Source: Myotis daubentonii (lineage: Eukaryota > Chordata > Mammalia > Chiroptera > Vespertilionidae). From it: 64,000 bases of DNA. The stretch lies in contig NC_081841.1 in assembly GCF_963259705.1 (NCBI RefSeq), positions 114,364,979-114,428,978 on the forward strand. Reading direction: 5' to 3'. This document shows positions 33,691 to 43,445 of this stretch, piece by piece (within the stretch, counting starts at the first letter, position 1; each line of letters begins with the position of its first letter). The notes below the pieces were generated by a model. That model saw only the letters and a program-made list of their open reading frames with translations. It ran no database searches and had not been told where the DNA came from. Position numbers and translations under genes: made by a program.

Positions 33691-33785
33691 TCTTTTGCCA
33701 TGTTCTCTCCAGCGAAGTTCTTCTGTCTGTAGGTTCTGTGTAGGTTGTCTTCTTGGCTCTGTTTCTTGCTGTCTTGTTACATCTG

Positions 33786-33793
33786 TATTTATA
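33786..33793 (-). promoter_or_regulatory. TATA-like box of the LTR
   Basis: TATAAATA on the minus strand, in the expected place roughly mid-LTR. Activity is unknown. Confidence 0.6.
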
Positions 33794-34951
33794 CCAGTTG
33801 ATTCAATCCTATCAATCTCTATTACAAAGGTTAGGGCGTTTCTTATCTCCATTCCAGGGAGTAAAGATTATGTAGCTTAAGCATGATTGTTCATAGTTAA
33901 AGTGATTAATTACCCGCCTGGCACTTAGTTGAGGGGTTTTATTCCCTCCCTAACTTCAGGGGAAAATCCCTACCTGGGGATTCAACCTTTCTCAGAGAGT
34001 TGACCTTGGTTAAAACACAGCGCCAAGAAGGTGAGCAAACATATTAAGAACCGTATGCCATATATGCCAGGTCCCTTGAAACAGCAAGGATGGACCGGCT
34101 CCCGGCACATAAAGACATGGATTTATTTCTGGGCTCTATATTCCATTCCATTGATCTCTATGTCTGTTTTTTTGTTTGTTTGTTTTATGTCAGTGCCATG
34201 ATGTTTGATTACTAAAGCCTTGTAATATAGTTTTTGACACCAGGTAGTATGGTACCTCAAACTTTGTTCTTTTTCACCATTGCTGTGGCTATTGGGGGCC
34301 TTTTACATTTTCATATAAATTTTTGAAATATTTGTTCTAGATCTGTGAGATATGCCATTGATATTTTAGTAAGAATTGCATTGAATTTGTAGATTGTTTT
34401 GGGTAGTTTTAATGATGTTAATTCTTCCTATCCATAATCAGTATATTTTTCCATTTATTTGTATTTTTTGCAATTTACTCAATGTCCAATAATTTTCTGA
34501 GTACAGGTCTTTTACCTTTTTGGTTAAATATTTGCTTAGGTGTCATATTTATTTTTAGGTTGCAATTGTAAATGGGGTTGTTTTCATAGTTTCCCCTTCT
34601 GATAGTTCATGATTGGCATATAAAATACAACCAGTTTCTGAATATTTATTTTGTATATTGGTACTTTACTAAATCCGCTTATTAGTTCATTTATCAGGCT
34701 TTTGTGTGGAATCTTTAGGGTTCTCTTTATACAGTATCATATCATCAGCATATAATGACAGTTTACTTCTTTCTTTCCAATTTGGATGCCTTTTTTTGTT
34801 CCCTTTTTAAAACTGCTGTGGCTTGGACATTGAGTACTATGTTTAATAAGAGTGGCTAAAGTGGACATCCCTGTTTGGTTCCTGATCATAAGAAAAATAC
34901 TTTTTTATATTTCCCCAATGAGAATGATATTAGCTGTGGATATATCATATA

Positions 34952-35610
34952 CTAGAGGCCCGGTGCGTGAAATTTGTGCATGGTGGGGGGGGGGGGGCAG
35001 GGGGAGAGAAGTGTCCCTCAGCCCAGCCTGCACCTTCTCCAACCTGGGACCACTCGGGGGATGTCAGACTGCTGGGATCAGGCCTAAACCAGCAGTCGGA
35101 CATCCTTCTCACAATCCGGAATTGCTGGCTCCCAACGACTCGCCAGCCTGCCTGCCTGATTGCCCCTAACTGCTTCTGCCTGCCTGCCTGATCACTCCCT
35201 AACCACTCCCCTGCCAGCCTGATCAATGCCTAACTGCTCCCCTGCTGGCCTGATCACCCCCAACTGCCCTCCCCTGCTGGCCTGGTCCCCCTCAACTACC
35301 CTCCTCTGCCAGCATGGTCCCCTCTAACTGCCTCCCCTGCTGGCCTGGTCCTCCCCAAATTCCTTCCCCTGCTGCCCTGGTCCCCCCCAACTGCCCTCCC
35401 CTGCTAGCCTGGTCACCCACAACTACCCTTCCCTGCCAGCCTGGTCAGGCACCCCAGTGGGGACCCCCAACCTGAAGGGGGCATGACCAGCTGCAACCAG
35501 CCATCAGCCCCTCACCCAGGCTGGCCAGGCACCCCAGCGCGACCCCCACCCTGATCCGGGACATGCGTCTGGGCAAACCAGCCGGACCCTACCCATGCAC
35601 CAGGCCTCTA
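34952..35610. mobile_element. Helitron-derived block with two outward-facing 3' ends
   Basis: Left edge is a reverse-oriented 3' terminus (CTAGAGGCCCGGTGCGTGAA) and the right edge a forward 3' terminus (GCACCAGGCCTCTA). No TC 5' end lies between. The right 160 bp match Helitron A at 22690-22884. The centre (about 35150-35450) is a CT-rich repeat of CTGGCCTGATCACCCCCAAC-like units, about 32 bp each. A further forward Helitron begins directly at 35611. Confidence 0.75.
35150..35450 (+). repeat. ~32-bp minisatellite in the Helitron block
   Basis: Approximately nine imperfect units containing GCCTGGTCCCCC or GCCTGATCACC plus AACTGCCCTCCCCTGC. Unrelated in unit sequence to the 47-bp array at 22960. 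Confidence 0.8.
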
Positions 35611-36072
35611 TCCTATATAATAAAAGGGTAATATACAAACAGACCCTAAGAGCAGAACGACTGAGAATAACTGGTCACTATGACACACACTGACCACCAG
35701 GGGGCAGACGCTCAATGCAGGAGCTGCCTGCTGGTGGTCAGTGCGCTCCCACAGGGGAAGTTCTGCTCAGCCACAAGCCAGGCTGACGGCTGCCAGTACA
35801 GCAGTGGTGGTGGGAGCCTCTACCGCCTCCTCAGCAGTGCTAAGGATGTCTGACTGCAGCTTAGGCCTGCTCCCTGCTGGCAAGTGGACATCCCTCGAGG
35901 GCTCCTGGGCTTCTAGAGGGATGTCTGATTGCCAGCTTAGGCCCAATCTCCTGGGGAGCAGGCCTAAGCCAGCAGGTGGTCATCCCTTGAGGGGTCCCAG
36001 ACTGTGAGAGGGCACAGGCCGGGCTGAGGGAACCCCCCCCCAGTGCACAAATTTTGTGCACTGGACCTCCAG
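35611..36072 (+). mobile_element. Non-autonomous Helitron, forward
   Basis: TCCTATATAATAAAAGGG start abutting the previous block, TGACCACCAGGGGGCAGACG core, GTGCACAAATTTTGTGCACT end and a mutated CTAG (CCAG) followed by T. The frames 35741-36061 are by-products. Confidence 0.9.
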
Positions 36073-36180
36073 TTGGTTATAATTGATTTGTTCAGATTTT
36101 CTGTTTCTTCTTAATTCAGAATTTGAAGATTGCTTGTTTAAAGAAATATATCCATTTCCAGACTATCCAATTTGTGGATA

Positions 36181-36484
36181 AGCATTTTTAAAGCTCTTAC
36201 TATAATTTCCTGCTGTGAGAACCAGCAATTATTATGATACATTAGATGGAATTTATTTACTAAAAGACAAACAAACAACAAACAACCCCCCCCCCCCCAA
36301 AAGAAAACCTGACAATTGGATGACAAAGATATAGTATCTTTTTCATAGATATAATCAGGGGAAAAACAATGAAGAGAACAAGTAATTCCTTTCTTTAATG
36401 AATTTCATTTTCAAACATAGCCATTCTTGGATGTGTGTATTGCTCTCATAGGTCTTTGCTTATTTAAATTCGACTAAAGATTCA
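36181..36484. other. Spacer with poly(C)
   Basis: AT-rich, nothing recognised; a 13-base C run at 36286-36298 follows CAAACAAACAA. Confidence 0.6.
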
Positions 36485-37463
36485 CCAAGATGGCAGCATA
36501 GGTAAACATGGTACTTGTTGCCTCCCACAATCACATCAAAATTACAACTAAAATACAGAACAACCATCACTCAGAACCACCTGTAATCTGGTCTAATAGA
36601 AGTCCTACAAATAGAGAAGTAATGAAGAAAGCACATTGAGACTGATAGGAGGAGTGGAGGTGCAGAATGGGCTGGCCCAACACCCATGTATGTTGTTCTT
36701 TTTTTTTTAATCAGGAGGGAGATTCTAGCTGCAGAGGCCTCCCTTGAGAATGAACACTACTTTGAATAAAGCACTTTTGATGTTTCTCTTGAAATTATCA
36801 TGTTTACTTAGATTACAAAATCTGCATTATTAACCGGTACACCTGGTAAAGTCTACAGAAAAGCAGGTGTAGCCATACTTATATCTGATAAAATATATTT
36901 CAAGATAACAAAGGTAATGAGATAAAAAATGTACATTTATAATGATAAAGGGGACACTACATCAACAAGATATAACATGTTTTAATATAAATTCACCCAA
37001 CCAAGGAGCACTGAACTATATGAACCAACTACTCACAGAGCTAAAGGAAAAAACTGATAAAAACACAATTGTATTTGGGGACCTTAATACACCATTGACA
37101 ACTCTAGATAAATGATCCAAACAGAAAATCAATAAAGAAATACCAGCCTTAAATGGCACATTAAACCAAATAGACATAATTGACATTTACAAATTGTTTT
37201 ATCCAAGAACATCTGATTACACATTTTTTTCCATTGCACATGGAACATTCTCAAGGATAGTTCCAACATATGTTGGGTCACAAAACTAACCTCAACAAAT
37301 TAAAAAATACTGAAATTATACCATGTATATTCTTTGACCACAATGCCTTGAAATTAGAAATCAATTACAAAAAGGAAGTAAAGAAACTCATAAATATGTG
37401 AAGATTAAACAAAATACTACTAAAAATGATTGGAACAAAGAAGAAATAAAAGGTGAGATCAAA

Positions 37464-37520
<57 letters not shown>

Positions 37521-37735
37521 AATGAGAATGACTATATGACATATCAAAACTTTTGGAATGCAGCAAAAGGGAAATCATCAGAGGGAAGTTTATATAATTA
37601 CAGGTCTTTCACACAAAACAAGAAAACAAGTAAACAATCTACAATTTCATCTTAAAGAACTAGAAAAATAAAAATAAAAGCAATCCAAAGTCAGCAGAAT
37701 AAAAAAAAAATAGAGTATAATTGAATGAAATATTT
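36485..37735 (+). mobile_element. L1 fragment: 5' end joined to endonuclease region
   Basis: CACCAAGATGGCAGCATAGG marks an L1 5' end; about 36830-37450 is ORF2 endonuclease-coding sequence (text like VFGDLNTPLTTLDK and IDIIDIYKLFYPRTSD with stops). ORF1 and the start of ORF2 are missing, so the element is internally deleted. A (TA)n microsatellite lies at 37466-37518. Confidence 0.75.
37466..37518 (+). repeat. (TA)n microsatellite
   Basis: About 26 uninterrupted AT dinucleotides inside an L1 fragment. Confidence 0.95.
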
Positions 37736-37740
37736 CTAGG

Positions 37741-37955
37741 AACTAATACACTTCTTTTAGGTTATTGACTTTGTTGGCATATAGTATTTTATACTATTCT
37801 AGTATCATCTGATATATCTGTGATGTCTGTGGTAATTTTTCTTTGATTTCTGATTTTGTTTATATGGATTTTTTTTTCCTTAGTGAGTATAGCCAGGAAT
37901 TTGTCAATTTTATTAATCATTTCAAAAAATGAGCTCTTTGTTGCATTAATTTTTT
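37741..37955 (-). mobile_element. Antisense L1 ORF2 fragment, left half
   Basis: Antisense L1 RT-region sequence (GTCAATTTTATTAATCATTTC, AATGAGCTCTTTGTTGCATTA in pieces). It is split by the HAL1 element: the target GCATTAATTTTTT occurs at 37943-37955 and again at 39789-39801, after which the L1 continues briefly. Confidence 0.75.
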
Positions 37956-38004
37956 TATTTTATTTATTTATTAAATCTTTATTGTTCAGATTATTACATT
38001 TGTT

Positions 38005-38150
38005 CCTCTTTTTCCCCCCCATAACTCCCCTCCTCCCAGTTCCCACCCCACCCTCCGCCCTCACTCCCCACCCACTGTCCTCATCCATAGATGCACCATT
38101 TTTGTCCAGTCTCTTCCCGCATCTCGCACACCCCTTTCCCCTCCAAGAAT
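38005..38150 (-). other. HAL1 3' UTR polypurine tract
   Basis: C-rich on the plus strand, so G-rich on the element strand (runs such as GGAGGGTGGGGTGGGAA). Comparable to the G-quadruplex-prone tract of L1 3' UTRs; conserved in the second HAL1 at 53560-53705. Confidence 0.75.
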
Positions 38151-38293
38151 AGTCAGTCCATTCCCTTTCTATGTCCCTGATTCTATTATGATCACCAGAT
38201 TATTTATTCACTTGATTCTTAGATTCACTTGTTGATAGATGCATGTTTGTTGTTCACAATTTGTATCTTTACTTTTTCTTCTTCTTCCTCTTC

Positions 38294-39136
38294 TTAAAGG
38301 ATACCTTTCAGCATTTCATAGAATACTGGTTTGTTGGTGATGAACTCCTTTAGCTTTTCCTTATCTGTGAACCTCTTTATCTGACCTTCAGTTCTGAATA
38401 ATAGCGTTGCTGGATAAAGTAATCTTGGTTGTAGGTTCTTGGCATTCATCACTTTGAATATTTCTTGCCACTCCCTTCTGGCCTGCAAAGTTTCTGTTGA
38501 GAAATCAGCTGACAGTCGTATGGGTATTCCCTTGTAGGTAACTGACTGTTTTTCTCTTGCTGCTCTTAAGATTCTCTCTTTGTCTTTTGCTCTTGGCATT
38601 TTAATTATGATGTGACTTGGTGTGGTCCTCTTTGGATTCCTTTTGTTTGGGGTTCTCTGCGCTTCCTGGACCTTTAAGTCTATTTCTTTCACCAGGTGGG
38701 GGAAGTTTTCTGTCATTATTTCTTCAAATACGTTTTCAATATCTTGCTCTCTCTCATCTTCTGGCACCCCTATAATTCTGATGTTGGTACGCTTGAAGCT
38801 GTCCCAGAGGCTTCTTACACTATCTTCGTATTTTCAGATTCTTTTTTCATTTTGCTTTTCCAGTTGGGTGTTTTTTGCTTCTTCGCATTTCGAATCTTTG
38901 ACTTGATTCTTGCGCTCCTCTGGTCTGCAGTTCGGTGTCTGTATAATATTCTTTATTTCAGTCAGTGTATGCTTAATTTCTAGTTGGTTCTTTATCACAA
39001 CATCGAGGGTCTCATTAGATTTCTTGTAGATCTCATTAAGTTTATCGGCAGTTTCTAGAAACTTATTGAAAGACCTTAAAAGTGTGGTTTTGAGCTCTGT
39101 ATCCTCCATTTCTGTCATTTTTCTTTGTCTCCACAT
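38294..39136 (-). pseudogene. HAL1 ORF1 (one nonsense mutation)
   Basis: A 281-codon frame from ATG at 39136 (MWRQRKMTEMEDTELKTTLL) to the stop at 38294. It is open except for one in-frame TGA at 38834-38836, where the sister copy at 52542 has a glutamine codon. Expected ORF1p layout: coiled coil (about residues 15-105), RRM-like domain containing IIGVPEDE, and C-terminal domain (HIIIKMPRAKDKERIL, ARREWQEIFKVM, KLKEFITNKPVFYEML). ORF1p binds its RNA as a trimer. Near-intactness suggests relatively recent insertion. Confidence 0.88.
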
Positions 39137-40564
39137 TTTTTATGCTTTCTTGGTGCACCCCCATGTGGTCCTTGTGCGCAGTCTTTTTGTAGTTAAGCCT
39201 TGGTTGTTGTAGGTAATACTGGCGGGGATTTGACCTCCAGGCCAACTGGCTATGAGAATCAGCTGGGTCTGCAGTGGGAGAACTTCTGTGCTGGATCTCT
39301 AGGCGGTGCTAATCTAGCCTTTGCCTGAGGCTATCCGGCAAATGCCTCTGTGCAGGGCTTGGGCGGGGCGGGTCCCAGGGGATCTACAGGGCGGGCTGGA
39401 GCGAGCAGTACCTCGGAGAGAAAGCTGCCTTCGAGTTCTGACCTAAGCCAGACAGTCCCGCTTCTCCCGTTTGAGTCTGGGTCCCTAGAGACTCGCCCGG
39501 ATCTGGAGCTCAGAGTCTGAGACTCCCTCCCGATTGGAAACAACAACTGTGCCCTCCGCCGCCAGCCTGCTCCCCGTGCACTCCACACCTCAGTATTTCA
39601 CTTCAGCACTGCGCCTCCTCTGAGTCTGGGTATGATATTCTCTTTCCTCCTAGTTGTAGAATTTCCACTCAGCAAGCCTTCCTGTGGTTCTGGATGATGT
39701 CCGTTCCGTCTTTTAGGTGTAATTTGAATTGGTTGTTTGAGGCAGCAATCTCTGGCGTTAACCTATGCCGCCATCTTGGTTTCTCCCCGCATTAATTTTT
39801 TGAATAGCCATTGTTCTTTTGCTGAATCCTTCTCATGCAAGTACAGGATGGGGGCACCATATCTGAGTCTCCATCAACCTGGATAACAATTTAACCTCCT
39901 TCCCCCACCTCCTCCCCTGCCAGTGATTCCCTGAGACCCCAGCTAAGTTTCAGGCCCGCACAAGCAGCTTCCAGTGTCTTTTCCATACAAACTGCCTGTT
40001 TTGGTTCATACTTTGAACTTTCCTAAAATCTCTCAAAGGTTCACAAACCCCAAACAAGAAGCATTTGGCCTTGACATGTAGAGTACCTCTTGCTAAGTGG
40101 CTCCAATATCAGCACTAATGGCAGCTGGACTTGGTGTACAGCTTACCATCCCACAGGCACTTTCAAGCCCAGCAAAAGTAGCAGCCATCTGGAAATTGCA
40201 TTGTAGCTCATGCGAGGTAGCCTCGGGCAAGGCAGAGACAGCAGCTTACTTTGGCCTGCGCCTCCCAGTAGGTCCCATTGACATCTCACCCAGTGGATAG
40301 CTTCAGACCATGTTGGAGTACCACCCAATCACCTCCACCAGTGACACACTCAAGGGGTGCACACAGCATACACAAGAGCCTTGTTGAAGAAAGTTTTGCC
40401 TTGTGGTTTTGATACTTGCACAGCAGCTTTATCACTGTAGTTGTAGCTGGTCCTTATAGCTGATTCACCTGGGAGTCATTCTCTCAATGATGTGCAAATG
40501 GTAATCAAAGCTCAACTAAAACAGGAAGTTGCTCACAGTTCATATGGAGGGTACACCTGAAGCA

Positions 40565-40700
40565 CCTGGTTTTGGTTACCAAAGAGGCTGAGTCACTAGG
40601 CCCTATAGGACACATACTACACAAGGCCACTCTACCAAGATGGGAAGACATAGCAGCTCTACTTAATACATATGAGCAAGCACATGAGACAGCTAAACTG
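40565..40700 (+). repeat. 136-bp exact direct repeat, copy 1 (in L1 5' UTR)
   Basis: Identical base for base to 41917-42052 by direct comparison. This copy is in its native L1 context just ahead of ORF1. Confidence 0.93.
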
Positions 40701-41243
40701 AGCTGGCAAATATGTCCCAACTAAAAGAAGAGAACAAACTCAAGAAAAAGAACTAAACAAAATGGAGACAAACAATCTACCAGATTCAAAGTTCAAAATA
40801 CTGGTTATAAGGATGCTCAATGAACTGAGGGGAAGAGTAGATGAACTCAATGAGAAGCTTAACAAAGAAATAGAAAACATAAAAATGGATATAGAGAACA
40901 TAAAAAGAACCAGTCAGAAATGAAGAATACAATAACTGAAATGAAGAATACATTAGAGGAAATGAACAGTAGATTAGTAGAAGCAGAGAATATAATCAGC
41001 ATTTTGAATGATATGGTAGCAGAAAACACCCAATCAGAACAGCAAATAGAAAAAAAATCTATGAGAATAGTTTAAGGGGCATCTAGGACAACTTTAAGCA
41101 TACCAACATTCATATCATGGGGGTGCCAGAGATAAGAGAGCAAGGAATTGAAAACCTATTTTAAAAATTATAATAGAAAACTCCATAACCTGGTGAATGA
41201 AATAGACATATAAGCCCAGAAAGCACAGAGAGTTTCAAACAAG

Positions 41244-41456
41244 ATGAACTCAAAGAGGCCCAGACAAAGACACATCATAATTAAAATGCCAAAGTTCAAA
41301 AAAAAAGAAAGAATCTTAAAAGCAGCAAGAGAAAAGCAGTTAGCTATGTGCAAGATAGCTCATACAAGATTGTCAGCTGATTTCTTAACAGAAACAGTCC
41401 AGGCTATAATGGATTGGCATGAAATATTCAAAGTGATGAAAAGCAAGGACATATAA
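41244..41456 (+). pseudogene. L1 ORF1 C-terminal fragment
   Basis: Seventy-codon open piece whose text (HIIIKMPKFKKKERILKAAR and LTETVQAIMDWHEIFKVMKS) aligns with the C-terminal domain seen in both HAL1 ORF1 copies. It belongs to the degenerate L1 at 39.8-42.6 kb; stops lie on both sides. Confidence 0.8.
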
Positions 41457-41916
41457 AACTTTGATTTCCCATCAAAGCTATCATTTAGAATCAAAGGACA
41501 GATAAAGAGCTTCCCAGACAAGAAAAATCTAAAGGAATTCACCACCACCATTTACAAGAAATGTTAAAGGATTATCCTTAAGAATAAGGAAAAACAAGAT
41601 AAAATATATAAATAAAAAATGCCAATAAAACACATTTATCAACAATTACTTTGAATGCAAATGGAACAAAAATATAGGGTGGCTGAATAGATAAGAAAAC
41701 CTTATATATGTGGTCTACAAGAAACACTCTTTAGATAAAAAAAACTCAGACAGACTGAAAGCTAAAAGATGGAAAATGATATCTTATGAAAACACAAATT
41801 AAAACAAACAAACAAACTGGTTTAGCAACACTTATACGAGACAAATTAGACTTTAAGACAAAGGAAATAACAAGAGACGAAGAATCCCAAAACACTAAAT
41901 CATAAGTCATATACAT

Positions 41917-42052
41917 CCTGGTTTTGGTTACCAAAGAGGCTGAGTCACTAGGCCCTATAGGACACATACTACACAAGGCCACTCTACCAAGATGGGAAGA
42001 CATAGCAGCTCTACTTAATACATATGAGCAAGCACATGAGACAGCTAAACTG
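41917..42052 (+). repeat. 136-bp exact direct repeat, copy 2 (at an L1 breakpoint)
   Basis: Lies where ORF2 endonuclease-type sequence jumps to the L1 3' end. Its right edge forms a perfect 10-bp inverted repeat with the following bases: CATGAGACAG, CTAAA loop, CTGTCTCATG (42035-42059). Confidence 0.93.
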
Positions 42053-42640
42053 TCTCATGAATACATATACATCCATGTATTCTCTGCAGATTATTTACAT
42101 TAGCCATGATATGGAAGCAACCTAAGTGTCCATCTATAGATAAATGGATAAATAAGTAATTAATGTATACAATGAAATATAAATCAGCCATTAAAAAATG
42201 AAAACTTGACATTTCCAACAACTTGGGTGAACCTATAAGGTACTGTGTTGGGTGAAATAAGTCTGACAGAAAAAGACAGATGCTAGATGATTTCACTTAT
42301 ATGTAGAACCATAGAAAACAAAAACAAAATTAACAAGCAAACAAACAACAAAAACAGACTTTTAGATACAGATAGTTGTCAGAAGGCAAGGGGTTGAGGG
42401 GATGGGTGAAAAATGTGAAGGGAGTAGGAAGTACACAATTAGTAGTTACAGAATATGAATGAGGATGTAAAGATAGTATAGAAAACATAGTCAATAATAT
42501 TAATCACTATGTATAGTGTCAGATGGGTACTAGATTTATTGGGACAATCACTTAATAAGTTAAATAAATGTCTAATCTCTGGGTTGTACACCTGAAACTA
42601 ATATAATATTGTATACTTTAGACCGTGGGTATACACCAAT

Positions 42641-43440
42641 AAGAAAGACTATATGCACCTCTATGTTCATAGCAGCACAAGTGAAAATATAGCTAAGATT
42701 TGGAAAAAACCTAAGTACCCATCAGCAGATGAGTAGATTAAAAACTGTGGTACATATACACGATGGAATACTATGCTGCTGTAAAACAAAACAAAACAAA
42801 ACAAAACACTCTTACCATTTGCAACAACATGGATAAACCTGGAGAGCATTATGCTAAGCAAAATAAGCCAGTCAAAGAAAGACAAGGATCACATGATCTC
42901 ACTCATTTGTGGAATATAATGAAAAACATAAACTGATGAACAAAAATAGATCCAGAGACATAGAAGCATTGAACAGTCAAACCTCACATAGAAGGCAGGG
43001 GAGGGCAAGAGGGGTAGGGGAAGAAGTAAAAGATCAACCAACAGACTTATATGCATACATATAAGCATAACCAATGGACACAGAGAATAGGGGGTGAGGG
43101 CCTGTGCTGGGGGGGCAGGGGAGTGGGCTGGGAGAGGTCAATAGAGAGAAAAGGAAACATATGCAATTTTTTCAATAATAAAGAATTTAAGCCGAAACCG
43201 GTTTGGCTCAGTGGATAGAGCGTCAGCCTGTGGACTGAGGGGTCCCAGGTTCGATTCCGGTCAAGGGCATGTGCCTGGGTTCCGGGAATATCCCCAGTGG
43301 GGGATGTGCAGGAGGCAGCTGATCGATGTTTCTCTCTCATCGATGTTTCTAACTCTCTATCTCTCTCCCTTCCTCTCTGTAAAAAATCAATAAAATATAT
43401 TAAAAAAATAATAAAGAATTTAAAAAATAAATTGTACCCC
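42641..43440 (+). mobile_element. 5'-truncated L1 3' end, split by a VES
   Basis: ORF2 C-terminal region (CATCAGCAGATGAGTAGATT, TGGAATACTATGCTGCTGTA), then 3' UTR with G-rich tract (42990-43140) and CAATAATAAAGAATTTAA end. A VES at 43191-43406 interrupts it. An expanded CAAAA run is at 42785-42807. Confidence 0.82.
43191..43406 (+). mobile_element. VES SINE with perfect 17-bp duplication
   Basis: Well preserved: A box TGGCTCAGTGGATAGAGCG, B box GGTTCGATTCC, CATCGATGTTT body. AATAATAAAGAATTTAA flanks it exactly at 43174-43190 and 43407-43423. The first bases (GCCGAAACCGG) differ from other copies. Intact boxes and a perfect duplication suggest a young copy. Confidence 0.95.
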
Positions 43441-43445
43441 AACTG

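Larger units (their letters stand above)
33383..34107 (-). mobile_element. Solo LTR of an endogenous retrovirus (class II-like)
   Basis: 725 bp, starting TG (TGCCGGGAGCCGG) and ending CA (CAACCCCAGCA) on the minus strand, inside a 6-bp target duplication CATAAA (33377-33382 and 34108-34113). A TATA-like box is at 33786-33793. Six-base duplication and LTR length suit beta-retrovirus-like class II elements. No internal retroviral region is present, so this is a recombination remnant. Short frames across it (for example 33281-33673, 33634-33852) come from a repeat within the LTR and are not viral genes. Confidence 0.87.
31495..36180 (-). mobile_element. Antisense L1 composite with LTR and Helitrons
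   Basis: Reads backwards through an L1: 3' UTR from 31495, ORF2 C-terminus from about 31870, RT region to about 34950, and a short further piece at 36073-36180. Insertions: Helitron 32083-32534, LTR 33383-34107, Helitron block 34952-36072. The host L1 lacks several hundred bases of ORF2 between 34951 and 36073, so a deletion accompanied or preceded the last block. No intact frame. Confidence 0.83.
37956..39788 (-). mobile_element. HAL1 (half-L1) retrotransposon, full length
   Basis: On the minus strand: a GC-rich 5' UTR starting GGAGAAACCAAGATGGCGGC, one ORF1, then directly a short 3' UTR with a G-rich tract, an AATAAA signal (about 37978-37983) and an A-rich tail. No ORF2 sequence lies between ORF1 and the tail. 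A perfect 13-bp target duplication (37943-37955, 39789-39801) shows that the whole unit inserted as one piece. HAL1 elements are known to use L1 ORF2 protein in trans. The plus-strand frames at 38622-38983 are shadows. Confidence 0.88.
39802..42640 (+). mobile_element. Degenerate L1: 5' UTR, ORF1 and 3' end
   Basis: After a few bases of antisense L1, a sense L1 5' UTR runs from about 39830 to 40700, ORF1-like sequence from about 40700 to 41580 (text such as NIHIMGVPEI, then REKQLAMCKIAHTRLSADFL at 41328-41388), a start of ORF2 (41640-41910), and then an abrupt jump to the ORF2 C-terminus and 3' UTR (42060-42640). The jump carries an exact 136-bp copy of the 5' UTR. Many stops. Confidence 0.75.

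Noticed and set aside
33281..33852. Frames across the LTR as possible retroviral coding sequence
   Set aside because: They cross the LTR border into L1 or translate the short tandem repeat. No internal retroviral region lies in the window.
43191..43285. tRNA-like sequence with A and B boxes
   Set aside because: It is the head of a VES SINE with a polypyrimidine body and target duplications; no cloverleaf-complete tRNA gene is present here or at the other VES copies.
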